Source of the DNA: Solobacterium sp. UBA1761
GTDB lineage: Bacteria; Bacillota_I; Bacilli_A; Erysipelotrichales; Erysipelotrichaceae
Assembly (NCBI GenBank): GCA_002315565.1
Contig: DCHD01000042.1
Coordinates: forward strand, 1 to 64,000
Length of the DNA stretch: 64,000 nucleotides
Reading direction: 5' to 3'
The translations under genes were made by a program, and so were the position numbers. The notes beneath the pieces are model-generated. The model saw only the letters and a program-made list of their open reading frames with translations. It was not told the origin of the DNA and ran no database searches. Shown here piece after piece: positions 1-6,562 of this stretch (the stretch's first letter is position 1; the number at the start of each line of letters is the position of its first letter).

Positions 1-24
1 GTCTAACTTTGGAGGTGCACTACA
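1..24 (-). mobile_element. Probable terminal inverted repeat of an IS3-family (IS150-like) element
   Basis: Read on the minus strand, these 24 bases begin TGTAGTGCACC and end GTTAGAC. The termini of IS150-group elements of the IS3 family begin TGTACTGCACC and carry GTTGGAC at the same spacing. About 16 of 24 positions match the E. coli IS150 end as I remember it. The element itself would lie outside the window to the left. Its first bases directly follow the last rarA codons and appear to supply the rarA stop codon. No transposase is visible, so this is an inference from a short motif. Confidence 0.5.
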
Positions 25-1282
25 ATTTCGAATACAGTTTCTTAAGATCGCTTGTTCTGCCCTGTTTTTTAAGTTCCTCATAGACAGCTTTAAGTTGCTG
101 TTCATATTTATTCGGATTGAAGTCTTTAAAGAATTCAACATTCTTGACTTCTTCAGGAAGATACTGGATTCTGTGGAAGCAGTCATATCTTCCATAGTCA
201 TACTGTTCATCCTTTGCTAAACCGACAGGAGTAAGTCTTAAATATTTAGGAACATCGAAAGCTCTTTCGTTTACTAATGCTTCAGCAGCATGTACGGCAT
301 CGACACCGGTTCTTGACTTAGGTGATAGACACAGGTCTATGATGTGAACGCCTAACGGAATGATGGCTTCAGGGAAACCGACATGTTCTGCCGCTTCGCA
401 GGCCGAGGTGGTTCTGGCGATAAGCGCAGGATTTGCAAGACCGATATCTTCGTAGGCAATTACCAACAGTCTTCTTTCGATTGATTCAACATCCCCACTT
501 TGGGCTAACAGCGCAAGATAATAGAGTGCAGCATTTGGATCAGAGCCTCTGATTGACTTCTGTAAAGCGGATAAGAGGTCATAATGGCCGTCATCGTCGC
601 CATATGAGCGCTGGTTGGTTATCTTGGTATGTTCTTTTACGGTATCAAGTGTGATGTTTCCATCAGGTGATACAACAGCAGATATCTCCAGGATATTCAT
701 CGCATAACGGATGTCACCGTTTACGACGTTGGCAATCTCATCAAGCGCTTCTTCTTCAATGGTGTATTTGTTATCCAGGCCTCTTGGATCTTCAATTGCT
801 CTTCTTAGAGCTTTTTTGATGTCGTCATTTGAAAGTGCTTTGACTTCAAGAAGATGGCATCTTGATCTGATTGCCGGATTAATAGAGTGATATGGATTGG
901 CAGTAGTTGCGCCAAGAAGAATAATTGATCCATCTTCGACATGCGGAAGAAGAAGGTCCTGTTTATCTTTGTTTAATCTATGAACTTCATCGCAGATCAG
1001 AATAAGCTGTCCAGACATCTTGGCTTCAAGGAATATCGCATCGAGATCTTTCTTGTTGCCGGTTACCGCATTGAACTGACGGTATGGTTTTTTAAGTTCG
1101 TTGGCAATAACACGGGCAAGAGTTGTCTTGCCGGTACCTGGAGGGCCAAAGAAAATAAGAGAAAAGATTGTATCTTCATTGATACATTTTCTGATTATGC
1201 CTTTTTCTCCTACGAGTCCTGTCTGTCCCACGATATCGTCAAGGGTTTCAGGACGCATGCGGAACGCGAGTGGTTCTTTCAT
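20..1282 (-). CDS. rarA: Replication-associated recombination protein A (RarA/MgsA), AAA+ ATPase
   Basis: This AAA+ ATPase acts at stalled replication forks and is related to clamp-loader subunits and eukaryotic WRNIP1. The 420-residue product has Walker A GPPGTGKT at residues 46-53, a Walker B ending CDEVH near 97-101 (DEVH rather than the common DExH variants), sensor 1 ATTANP near 125-130 and an arginine-finger segment RSRC near 139. The C-terminal half matches the helical tetramerisation region of the family. It is the second gene of a short operon, starting 7 bases after the HAD gene, with GAGGATAA at the end of that gene as a possible ribosome site. The last codons, TTG TAG, overlap the putative IS end at 1-24, so the natural C-terminus may be altered by a few residues. 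Identity of the gene is secure. Confidence 0.95.
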   Translation of the reverse strand: MKEPLAFRMRPETLDDIVGQTGLVGEKGIIRKCINEDTIFSLIFFGPPGTGKTTLARVIANELKKPYRQFNAVTGNKKDLDAIFLEAKMSGQLILICDEVHRLNKDKQDLLLPHVEDGSIILLGATTANPYHSINPAIRSRCHLLEVKALSNDDIKKALRRAIEDPRGLDNKYTIEEEALDEIANVVNGDIRYAMNILEISAVVSPDGNITLDTVKEHTKITNQRSYGDDDGHYDLLSALQKSIRGSDPNAALYYLALLAQSGDVESIERRLLVIAYEDIGLANPALIARTTSACEAAEHVGFPEAIIPLGVHIIDLCLSPKSRTGVDAVHAAEALVNERAFDVPKYLRLTPVGLAKDEQYDYGRYDCFHRIQYLPEEVKNVEFFKDFNPNKYEQQLKAVYEELKKQGRTSDLKKLYSKL

Positions 1283-1289
1283 ACTTTAA

Positions 1290-1952
1290 TTATAATTTAT
1301 TATCCTCAAAGAGCGGTATGGCCATAGATAAATCTTCAATTACGGCAGCAGCTTTTCTTCTGTCTTCTTCTGGCAGTATTACAACATCCGGAACAAGTAC
1401 ACATCTTATTCCTGCATTAAGTGCTGCATTAAGTCCGTTCAGGGAGTCTTCAAAGATTATTGCTTCTTCCGGTTTTACATGAGCCATTTCAATAAGCTTG
1501 GTATAGAAGTCCTTATGAGGTTTGGAATGTGGTGCCATATCACCGGTATATCTTAAGACAAATCCTTCATAAAGGTTAAGCGGTTCAAGAAATTTCTTTG
1601 TTCTTTCTGGCCGGGCACTTGTCCCCAGGGCTCTATTTATATTGTGACTATCGAGGTAATCAAAAAGTTCATAAATACCCTTCTTGGGTTTAAGCGGATG
1701 TTCTATAAAATATTTCTCTCTTACTTTATTTACAAGGTACCAGAGTTCTTCATCGTCGATCTTTACATTCAGATAATCTTCATATATCTTTCGGCAGTGG
1801 TCTTTGTCAGATCCCATCGATGAAATTATCACTTCATCAGGCACATACATATTCCATCCCTGCATTACAGTTTTAAGACAATTCATATAGACGGTCTCTG
1901 AATCTACCATCAGTCCATCCATATCAAATATTGCCAGTTTAGTCTTTGTCAT
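1290..1952 (-). CDS. HAD-superfamily phosphatase, beta-phosphoglucomutase-like
   Basis: This 220-residue haloacid dehalogenase-fold hydrolase is of the cap-type beta-phosphoglucomutase/phosphatase group. Motif I is DMDGLMVDSE, with nucleophile Asp10 and acid/base Asp12. Motif II is the Thr/Ser of LGTSARPER. The acidic motif IV is IFEDSLNGLNAA, followed by GIRCVLVPD, the usual HAD subfamily I ending. The substrate is probably a small sugar or nucleotide phosphate and cannot be named from sequence. It is divergent from the transketolase genes and co-oriented with rarA. A -10 TATAAT lies 7 bases before the ATG with no Shine-Dalgarno sequence, so its mRNA may be leaderless. Confidence 0.9.
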   Translation of the reverse strand: MTKTKLAIFDMDGLMVDSETVYMNCLKTVMQGWNMYVPDEVIISSMGSDKDHCRKIYEDYLNVKIDDEELWYLVNKVREKYFIEHPLKPKKGIYELFDYLDSHNINRALGTSARPERTKKFLEPLNLYEGFVLRYTGDMAPHSKPHKDFYTKLIEMAHVKPEEAIIFEDSLNGLNAALNAGIRCVLVPDVVILPEEDRRKAAAVIEDLSMAIPLFEDNKL

Positions 1953-1974
1953 TGAGGTAATTATACCCTAGAAT
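1946..1974 (+). promoter_or_regulatory. Sigma-A-type promoter of the transketolase operon
   Basis: TTGTCA (1946-1951) and TAGAAT (1969-1974) are separated by exactly 17 bases. The start site would fall near 1981, giving a leader of about 30 bases with AAAGGAG before the ATG at 2012. The -35 hexamer overlaps the start codon of the divergent HAD gene, so the two promoters occupy overlapping DNA. Confidence 0.65.
1960..1965 (-). promoter_or_regulatory. -10 element of the HAD/rarA operon, leaderless type
   Basis: A perfect TATAAT on the minus strand is followed by 7 bases and then the ATG. Transcription would start at or next to the start codon. No purine-rich ribosome site can fit. No good -35 hexamer is visible at 16-18 bases. 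Confidence 0.5.
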
Positions 1975-2011
1975 ATGTTAAACTTTAGTTAACAAAAGGA
2001 GACTGAAAACA

Positions 2012-2827
2012 ATGGATGTTAATGGATTAAAGCAGCACGCTTTAAATATCAGAAGAAATATTGTTACACAGGTTTACACTGCACAGTCTGGTCATCCAGG
2101 AGGATCACTGGGTTGTGCTGATATTCTTACTTATCTTTACTTTGAAGAGATGGACGTCAATAAAGATAATGCCGGATCTGCTTCAAGAGACAGATTCGTT
2201 CTTTCAAAAGGACACACTTCTCCAGCTTTATATGCAACTTTATATGAAGCAGGCATCATCAATGAAGATCTGAAGTCATTCAGACAGCTTGGTTCTAATC
2301 TTCAGGGTCATCCAAACATGAATTATGTTAAGGGTGTAGATATGTCTACAGGTTCACTTGGTCAGGGTATCTCTACTGCCGTAGGTATGGCGCTTGCTAA
2401 TAGACTTGACGCTAACGGCAAGAGAGTTTATGCACTGGTTGGTGATGGCGAATCAGAAGAAGGTCTTGTATGGGAAGCTATGATGGCTGCCGGTCATTAT
2501 AAACTTGCTGATTTCTGTGTAATCTTTGACCTTAACCATCTGCAGATTGATGGCAATATCGAAGATGTAATGAACCCTACTCCACTTGATAAGAAAGCTG
2601 AAGCTTTCGGTTTCAATGTAGTTGAATGTGATGGCAATGACTTTGAATCTATCGCAAAGGCATTCGATGCATTCCATAAAGAAAAAGAAAAACCAACTGC
2701 AATTATCGCTCATACTGCTAAAGGTAAGGGTGTATCATTCATGGAAAACAATTATGCATGGCATGGCTCTGCTCCTAATGAGGAACAGTACAATCAGGCT
2801 ATGGAAGATTTAAAGGAGGTTAAGTAA
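2012..2827 (+). CDS. Transketolase, N-terminal (thiamine diphosphate-binding) subunit
   Basis: This is the PP half of a split transketolase, which moves two-carbon ketol units between sugar phosphates in the pentose phosphate pathway. The 271-residue product has SGHPGGSLG near residues 26-34, the SKGHTSPALYATLY segment, and the thiamine diphosphate/Mg motif GDGESEEG followed by FDLNHLQIDG. It is preceded by AAAGGAG. The C-terminal subunit follows after one base, so the two are translated together and form a functional enzyme. Split transketolases are common in anaerobic Bacillota. Length is normal for the family. Confidence 0.95.
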   Translation: MDVNGLKQHALNIRRNIVTQVYTAQSGHPGGSLGCADILTYLYFEEMDVNKDNAGSASRDRFVLSKGHTSPALYATLYEAGIINEDLKSFRQLGSNLQGHPNMNYVKGVDMSTGSLGQGISTAVGMALANRLDANGKRVYALVGDGESEEGLVWEAMMAAGHYKLADFCVIFDLNHLQIDGNIEDVMNPTPLDKKAEAFGFNVVECDGNDFESIAKAFDAFHKEKEKPTAIIAHTAKGKGVSFMENNYAWHGSAPNEEQYNQAMEDLKEVK

Positions 2828-2828
2828 G

Positions 2829-3734
2829 ATGGCACAAGAGACAAGAAACGCATATGGCGAAGAATTAGCCAAGCTGATCGTTGAAAATAAAGATATCGTC
2901 GTACTTGACGCTGACCTTACAAAATCAACAAAGACTATTGAAGCTAAGAAAGCATGTCCAGAAAGACATTTCAATGCTGGTATTGCTGAATGCAATATGA
3001 TGGGTATGGCTGCAGGTCTTGCTGCATCTGGTAAGACAGTATTTGCTTCTTCATTTGCAGTATTCGCAGCAGGAAGAGCATTTGAGATTATCCGTAACTC
3101 AATCTGCTATCCTCATCTAAATGTAAAGGTATGTGCAACTCATGCGGGTCTGGCTGTTGGTGAAGATGGAGCATCTCACCAGGCTATTGAAGATGTATCT
3201 TTAATGAGAACACTTCCTAACATGCGTGTATTTGTACCATGTGATCAGTACGAGACAAAAGCAGTTATTGACTATGTGGCAAAGACTGAAGGTCCATGTT
3301 ATGTAAGAATGGGCCGTGGCAAGGTTGAAGATGTCTACGATGAAAACAAGAAGTTTGACTTTACTAAAGTAGATGTAATCAGAAAAGGTAAAGATGTTGT
3401 ACTGTTCGCAATGGGTCTGATGGTTCAGGAAGCACTTAAGGCTGCTGAAGAAATCGATGCGACTGTTGTAAATGTCTGCTCAGTAAAGCCGATTGATGAA
3501 GAAAGCATTAAAGAACTGCTCGCATCTCATAAAGAAGCATATACTTGTGAAGAACACAGTGTAATTGGCGGTCTGTTCTCAGCTGTATCTGAAATCAAGG
3601 CTAAAACTTCTATCACTACTCCAGTTACTCCGATTGCTGTAATGGATACATTCGGTGAATCAGGAAAGATGAAGGATGTATTAAAGAAGTACGGCATGAC
3701 TGCTGAACACATCATCGAAGTAGTTAAAAAGTAA
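2829..3734 (+). CDS. Transketolase, C-terminal (pyrimidine-binding plus C) subunit
   Basis: This 301-residue product supplies the Pyr and C domains of the split transketolase. GIAECNMMGMAAGLA carries the glutamate that activates the thiamine diphosphate pyrimidine ring, and THAGLAVGEDGASHQAIED is the conserved substrate-channel segment. The C domain runs from about residue 180. The start codon is one base after the stop of the N-terminal subunit, with GGAGG inside the end of that gene as the ribosome site. A rho-independent terminator follows the stop codon, closing a two-gene operon. Confidence 0.95.
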   Translation: MAQETRNAYGEELAKLIVENKDIVVLDADLTKSTKTIEAKKACPERHFNAGIAECNMMGMAAGLAASGKTVFASSFAVFAAGRAFEIIRNSICYPHLNVKVCATHAGLAVGEDGASHQAIEDVSLMRTLPNMRVFVPCDQYETKAVIDYVAKTEGPCYVRMGRGKVEDVYDENKKFDFTKVDVIRKGKDVVLFAMGLMVQEALKAAEEIDATVVNVCSVKPIDEESIKELLASHKEAYTCEEHSVIGGLFSAVSEIKAKTSITTPVTPIAVMDTFGESGKMKDVLKKYGMTAEHIIEVVKK

Positions 3735-3744
3735 ATAATTCAAC

Positions 3745-3776
3745 AAAGCACTTCAATTAAAAAGGAGTGCTTTTAT
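3745..3776 (+). terminator. Rho-independent terminator of the transketolase operon
   Basis: The arms AAAGCACT (3745-3752) and AGTGCTTT (3766-3773) form an 8-bp stem with a 13-base loop and a short T tract. Confidence 0.75.
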
Positions 3777-3782
3777 TGTGAC

Positions 3783-3818
3783 TTTAATGTGACATTTAAT
3801 GTTGCATTTAATGTGACA
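3783..3818 (+). repeat. Three tandem 12-bp repeats, likely operator
   Basis: TTTAATGTGACA is followed directly by TTTAATGTTGCA and again TTTAATGTGACA: three 12-base units in a row, differing at two positions in the middle one. They end immediately upstream of the probable -35 region of the ABC importer operon. Since 12 bases is slightly more than one helical turn, a regulator could bind successive units along one side of the DNA. The cognate regulator is unknown. Confidence 0.7.
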
Positions 3819-3843
3819 TAGACATGTAAATTAAAAAATAATC

Positions 3844-3849
3844 TATAAT
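3844..3849 (+). promoter_or_regulatory. -10 element of the amino-acid ABC importer operon
   Basis: A perfect TATAAT lies 7 bases before ATG 3857. A TAGACA at 3819-3824 could be the -35 (spacer 19). The hexamer overlaps an in-frame upstream ATG at 3848, which argues that the real start is 3857 and that the mRNA has almost no leader. Confidence 0.55.
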
Positions 3850-3856
3850 GAAAAAT

Positions 3857-4714
3857 ATGAGAAATGTATTCAGAAGAATAATTATTCTGGCAGTATGTTC
3901 ACTTCTGTTTGTGGTAACAATCAGTGTTGTCTTCTTCAGAGGTGAGATGAAGAATGCCGAAGAAATTGAAAGTGTTGACTTATTAACCGGTCAAAGAATC
4001 GGTGTAATCTCTGCATACGAGGGAGATTATCTGCTTACCGGAAGAGATGATATTACACTGTTAAGGTATGACAGCGAAGCAGAGTGTCTGCTGGCTCTAT
4101 CATATAAGCAGGTTGATGCGATTGCGGTTGTTGAAGATATGGCCGAATACATCATGATGGTGTCAACTGGACTTAAGACTGTTGAGGAACCTATTACCTA
4201 TTCAGGCATGGCGACTCTTTTCATGAAAGACGGAAAATTTGAAGAAGACTTCAATGAGTTCGTCAAAGAATTCAGAAAAACTGATGAATATCAGAAATAT
4301 ATCGAAAAAGTTAAAAACGACGCATATTATGACGGCTCAGAAATAATTGAAGAGACTGGAACCGGTGAAGAGATAAGACTTGGTTATGATGAACTGTATC
4401 TTCCGGTATCGTTCACTGACACCAAGACCGGTAAACCTAACGGTTCAGAAGTTGAGATGTTTATCTATTATGCCAATGCACGAAACTACAGAATCAAATG
4501 GGAAAAAATCACGGAAGCAACAACTGCCCAGGCTATCGCATCCGGAACGGTAGATGCCGTACTGATTGGTTATTCAGACATTTACCGCGAAGAAACAGAA
4601 ATGTCTACAACAGTTTCTATGTCTGATTCATATCGTGAAACTGCTGTTGTGCTTATTGAGGTTGAAGACTATGACAATCTGTCATTCGGCAGTCTGATGG
4701 AAGGAGAAGAATAA
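3857..4714 (+). CDS. Amino-acid ABC importer, membrane-anchored substrate-binding protein
   Basis: This 285-residue product is a type 3 periplasmic-binding-protein-like solute receptor of a polar amino-acid importer. A hydrophobic N-terminal segment (about residues 6-26, RIIILAVCSLLFVVTISVVF) anchors it. I see no clean lipobox, so it is probably a membrane-tethered receptor rather than a lipoprotein. The mature part has the two-lobe pattern, with GQRIGVISAYEGDY in lobe 1 and EEIRLGYDELYLPVSF opening a second repeat. The permease starts within the stop codon (TAATG). An in-frame ATG at 3848 lies inside the -10 TATAAT, so I chose 3857. The substrate is unassigned; the neighbouring permease and ATPase are of the glutamine/polar amino-acid class. 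Confidence 0.8.
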   Translation: MRNVFRRIIILAVCSLLFVVTISVVFFRGEMKNAEEIESVDLLTGQRIGVISAYEGDYLLTGRDDITLLRYDSEAECLLALSYKQVDAIAVVEDMAEYIMMVSTGLKTVEEPITYSGMATLFMKDGKFEEDFNEFVKEFRKTDEYQKYIEKVKNDAYYDGSEIIEETGTGEEIRLGYDELYLPVSFTDTKTGKPNGSEVEMFIYYANARNYRIKWEKITEATTAQAIASGTVDAVLIGYSDIYREETEMSTTVSMSDSYRETAVVLIEVEDYDNLSFGSLMEGEE

Positions 4715-5397
4715 TGGAAGATCTTTTATATCGTATATATATGACCTTTGTCTATGAAAGCCGCTGGAAGTTCTTTGCGGACGGCTTAATGATGACACTG
4801 ATTCTGACAATCGGCAGTTTCCTTATGGGAAGTATTGTCGGTGCACTGTTCTGTGCTATCAGAATGAGACTTGGTAAGATCGGTACTAAAATCTACGGCA
4901 TCATCAACGGATTCCTGGTACAGATTCCTACACTTGTATTACTGATGATTTTTACTTATGTCGTATTTGCTGACTTAGGTATTTCTACAGTAAATATCTG
5001 TATCATCGGTCTGACACTTAAGAATGCTGCTTATCTGGCTGATATCTTCTATTCAGCAATCTCATCAGTTAATCCCGGTGAAATTGAAGCAGCAAGAGCT
5101 CTGGGCATGAACAAGACTCAGGCTTTCTTGAAGATTACTTTGCCTCAGGCAACAGATAATGCTATGGCTATTTATCAGAACCAGTTTGTTACCTGTCTGC
5201 AGGAAACTTCAATCGTCGGTTCTTTGGCAGTAGAAGAACTTACCAAGGCTTCAAACATCGTCACAAGCAGAACATTAGATGCCCTTTTCTCATTAATCTG
5301 TGTATCAATCATCTATATTCTGGTTGGTGTTGCAGGTACCTGGGTATTGGGCTTAGTCAATAAGAAGAAACATCTGGGAGGAACCATCAATGATTAG
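4714..5397 (+). CDS. Amino-acid ABC importer, permease
   Basis: This is an inner-membrane permease of the His/Glu/Gln/Arg/opine family, 227 residues, with about five transmembrane helices. The cytoplasmic EAA loop, which docks on the ATPase, is seen as EIEAARALGMNKTQAFLKI. The start ATG overlaps the stop codon of the substrate-binding protein, and the stop overlaps the ATPase gene start by 8 bases, so the three genes are translationally coupled. Length is standard. One permease would form a homodimer with two copies of the ATPase. Confidence 0.9.
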   Translation: MEDLLYRIYMTFVYESRWKFFADGLMMTLILTIGSFLMGSIVGALFCAIRMRLGKIGTKIYGIINGFLVQIPTLVLLMIFTYVVFADLGISTVNICIIGLTLKNAAYLADIFYSAISSVNPGEIEAARALGMNKTQAFLKITLPQATDNAMAIYQNQFVTCLQETSIVGSLAVEELTKASNIVTSRTLDALFSLICVSIIYILVGVAGTWVLGLVNKKKHLGGTIND

Positions 5398-6472
5398 AAT
5401 TGAAAACCTTAAAAAACAGTTTGGTGATTCAGTAATCCTTGAACATGTAGATCTTGAAATCAAGAAAGGTGAAAGTGTTGTAATCATCGGTGGATCTGGA
5501 TGTGGTAAATCAACTCTTTTAAGATGTATCAACCGTCTTATTGAACCTACTGAAGGAAGCATATACTATGGCGATATGAATATCCTCGATAATGATATCG
5601 ACATCAATGCCTATAGACAAAAGGTAGGTATGGTATATCAGCACTTCAATCTGTTCTCTCATCTCAATATTTTAGAGAATATGATTATTACCCCAATGAC
5701 TGTACTGAACATGCCGGAAGCAGAAGCAATTGAAAAAGCCAAGATTCTTTTAAAGAAAGTCGGTATGGAAAACAGTCTCTATAAAATGCCAAGTGCTCTG
5801 TCCGGTGGACAGAAACAGCGTGTATCTATCGCGAGAACATTAATGATGAATCCGGAAGTAATTCTGTTTGATGAACCAACCAGCGCCCTTGATCCGACAA
5901 TGGTCGATGAAGTTGAATCAGTTATCCGTAATCTTATTGAAGAAGGACTGACATCCATCATCGTTACTCATGAGATGAGGTTTGCCAAATCCATCGCCTC
6001 AAGAATTGTCTTCCTGGCTGAAAAGGGAGTCTATGAGATGGGAACACCGGAAGAGATATTTGACCGTCCATCCAAGCCTTTAACAAGACAGTTTATCTAC
6101 AGATCAAGACTGTTCAATAAAGTTGTAAGCAATAAAGACTTTGACCTTTATGACCTGCAGTCAGAAATTCAGAAATTCCTCAGTGCTTATGGTTTAACAA
6201 ACAGACAGCGTAAAGTTATTGAATATGCTCTTGAAGAAATTGCCTATCCCGTACTGATTGATGATAATGGTATCGATGAAATTGAAGTATCAGTACTCGG
6301 TTCAGAAACCGGTGTCAACCACAGACTGCTTATGGAAACCAAGAACAACGTCAATCTTCTTGAACTCAAAGATATTGATGAATTGGGTATGAAGATTCTT
6401 GAAAAGGAAGCTGCATCCATAACTAACGTAGTCAACGAACTTGGTAACAATGTAACAATTATCGAATTCTAG
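5390..6472 (+). CDS. Amino-acid ABC importer ATPase with an RsbW-like C-terminal domain
   Basis: Residues 1-240 are a GlnQ-type ATPase: Walker A GGSGCGKST near residue 34, Q-loop YQHFNLF, signature LSGGQKQR, Walker B VILFDEPTSALD, and H-loop histidine in IIVTHEM. GlnQ-type ATPases usually stop near residue 245, but this one continues to 360. The extra 110 residues have the secondary-structure order and spacing of a histidine-kinase-like ATPase domain of the RsbW type (ALEEIAYPVLI, DEIEVSVLGSE, GNNVTIIEF at the end), but the usual N-box asparagine and the glycine-rich ATP lid are absent. I infer a degenerate regulatory domain that senses or binds a partner and controls uptake. Ribosome site GGGAGG lies in the end of the permease gene. 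Confidence 0.9.
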   Translation: MIRIENLKKQFGDSVILEHVDLEIKKGESVVIIGGSGCGKSTLLRCINRLIEPTEGSIYYGDMNILDNDIDINAYRQKVGMVYQHFNLFSHLNILENMIITPMTVLNMPEAEAIEKAKILLKKVGMENSLYKMPSALSGGQKQRVSIARTLMMNPEVILFDEPTSALDPTMVDEVESVIRNLIEEGLTSIIVTHEMRFAKSIASRIVFLAEKGVYEMGTPEEIFDRPSKPLTRQFIYRSRLFNKVVSNKDFDLYDLQSEIQKFLSAYGLTNRQRKVIEYALEEIAYPVLIDDNGIDEIEVSVLGSETGVNHRLLMETKNNVNLLELKDIDELGMKILEKEAASITNVVNELGNNVTIIEF

Positions 6473-6477
6473 TACAT

Positions 6478-6505
6478 AGCACGATTAAAAGTCGTGCTTT
6501 TAAAA
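6478..6505 (+). terminator. Rho-independent terminator after the ABC importer
   Basis: AGCACGA (6478-6484) pairs with TCGTGCT (6492-6498) around a 7-base loop and is followed by a T-rich tail. Confidence 0.75.
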
Positions 6506-6532
6506 TCTAAGAATTTTTGTAGCTTTGAATAG

Positions 6533-6538
6533 TATAAT
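6533..6538 (+). promoter_or_regulatory. -10 element of the first TIR gene
   Basis: TATAAT here predicts a start near 6545 and an 18-base leader containing AAGAAGGA before ATG 6563. This gene, unlike many promoter-proximal genes nearby, has an ordinary ribosome site. Confidence 0.5.
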
Positions 6539-6562
6539 CATAAACAAGAAGGACAGATTATA

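Noticed and set aside
980..1327. Plus-strand ORF of 115 codons opposite rarA
   Set aside because: It is antisense to a well-conserved AAA+ ATPase, has no ribosome site or recognisable domain, and reads as a shadow of the real gene. The same holds for the other antisense frames.
3783..3818. CRISPR array
   Set aside because: The units are 12 bases with no spacers, and there are no cas genes.
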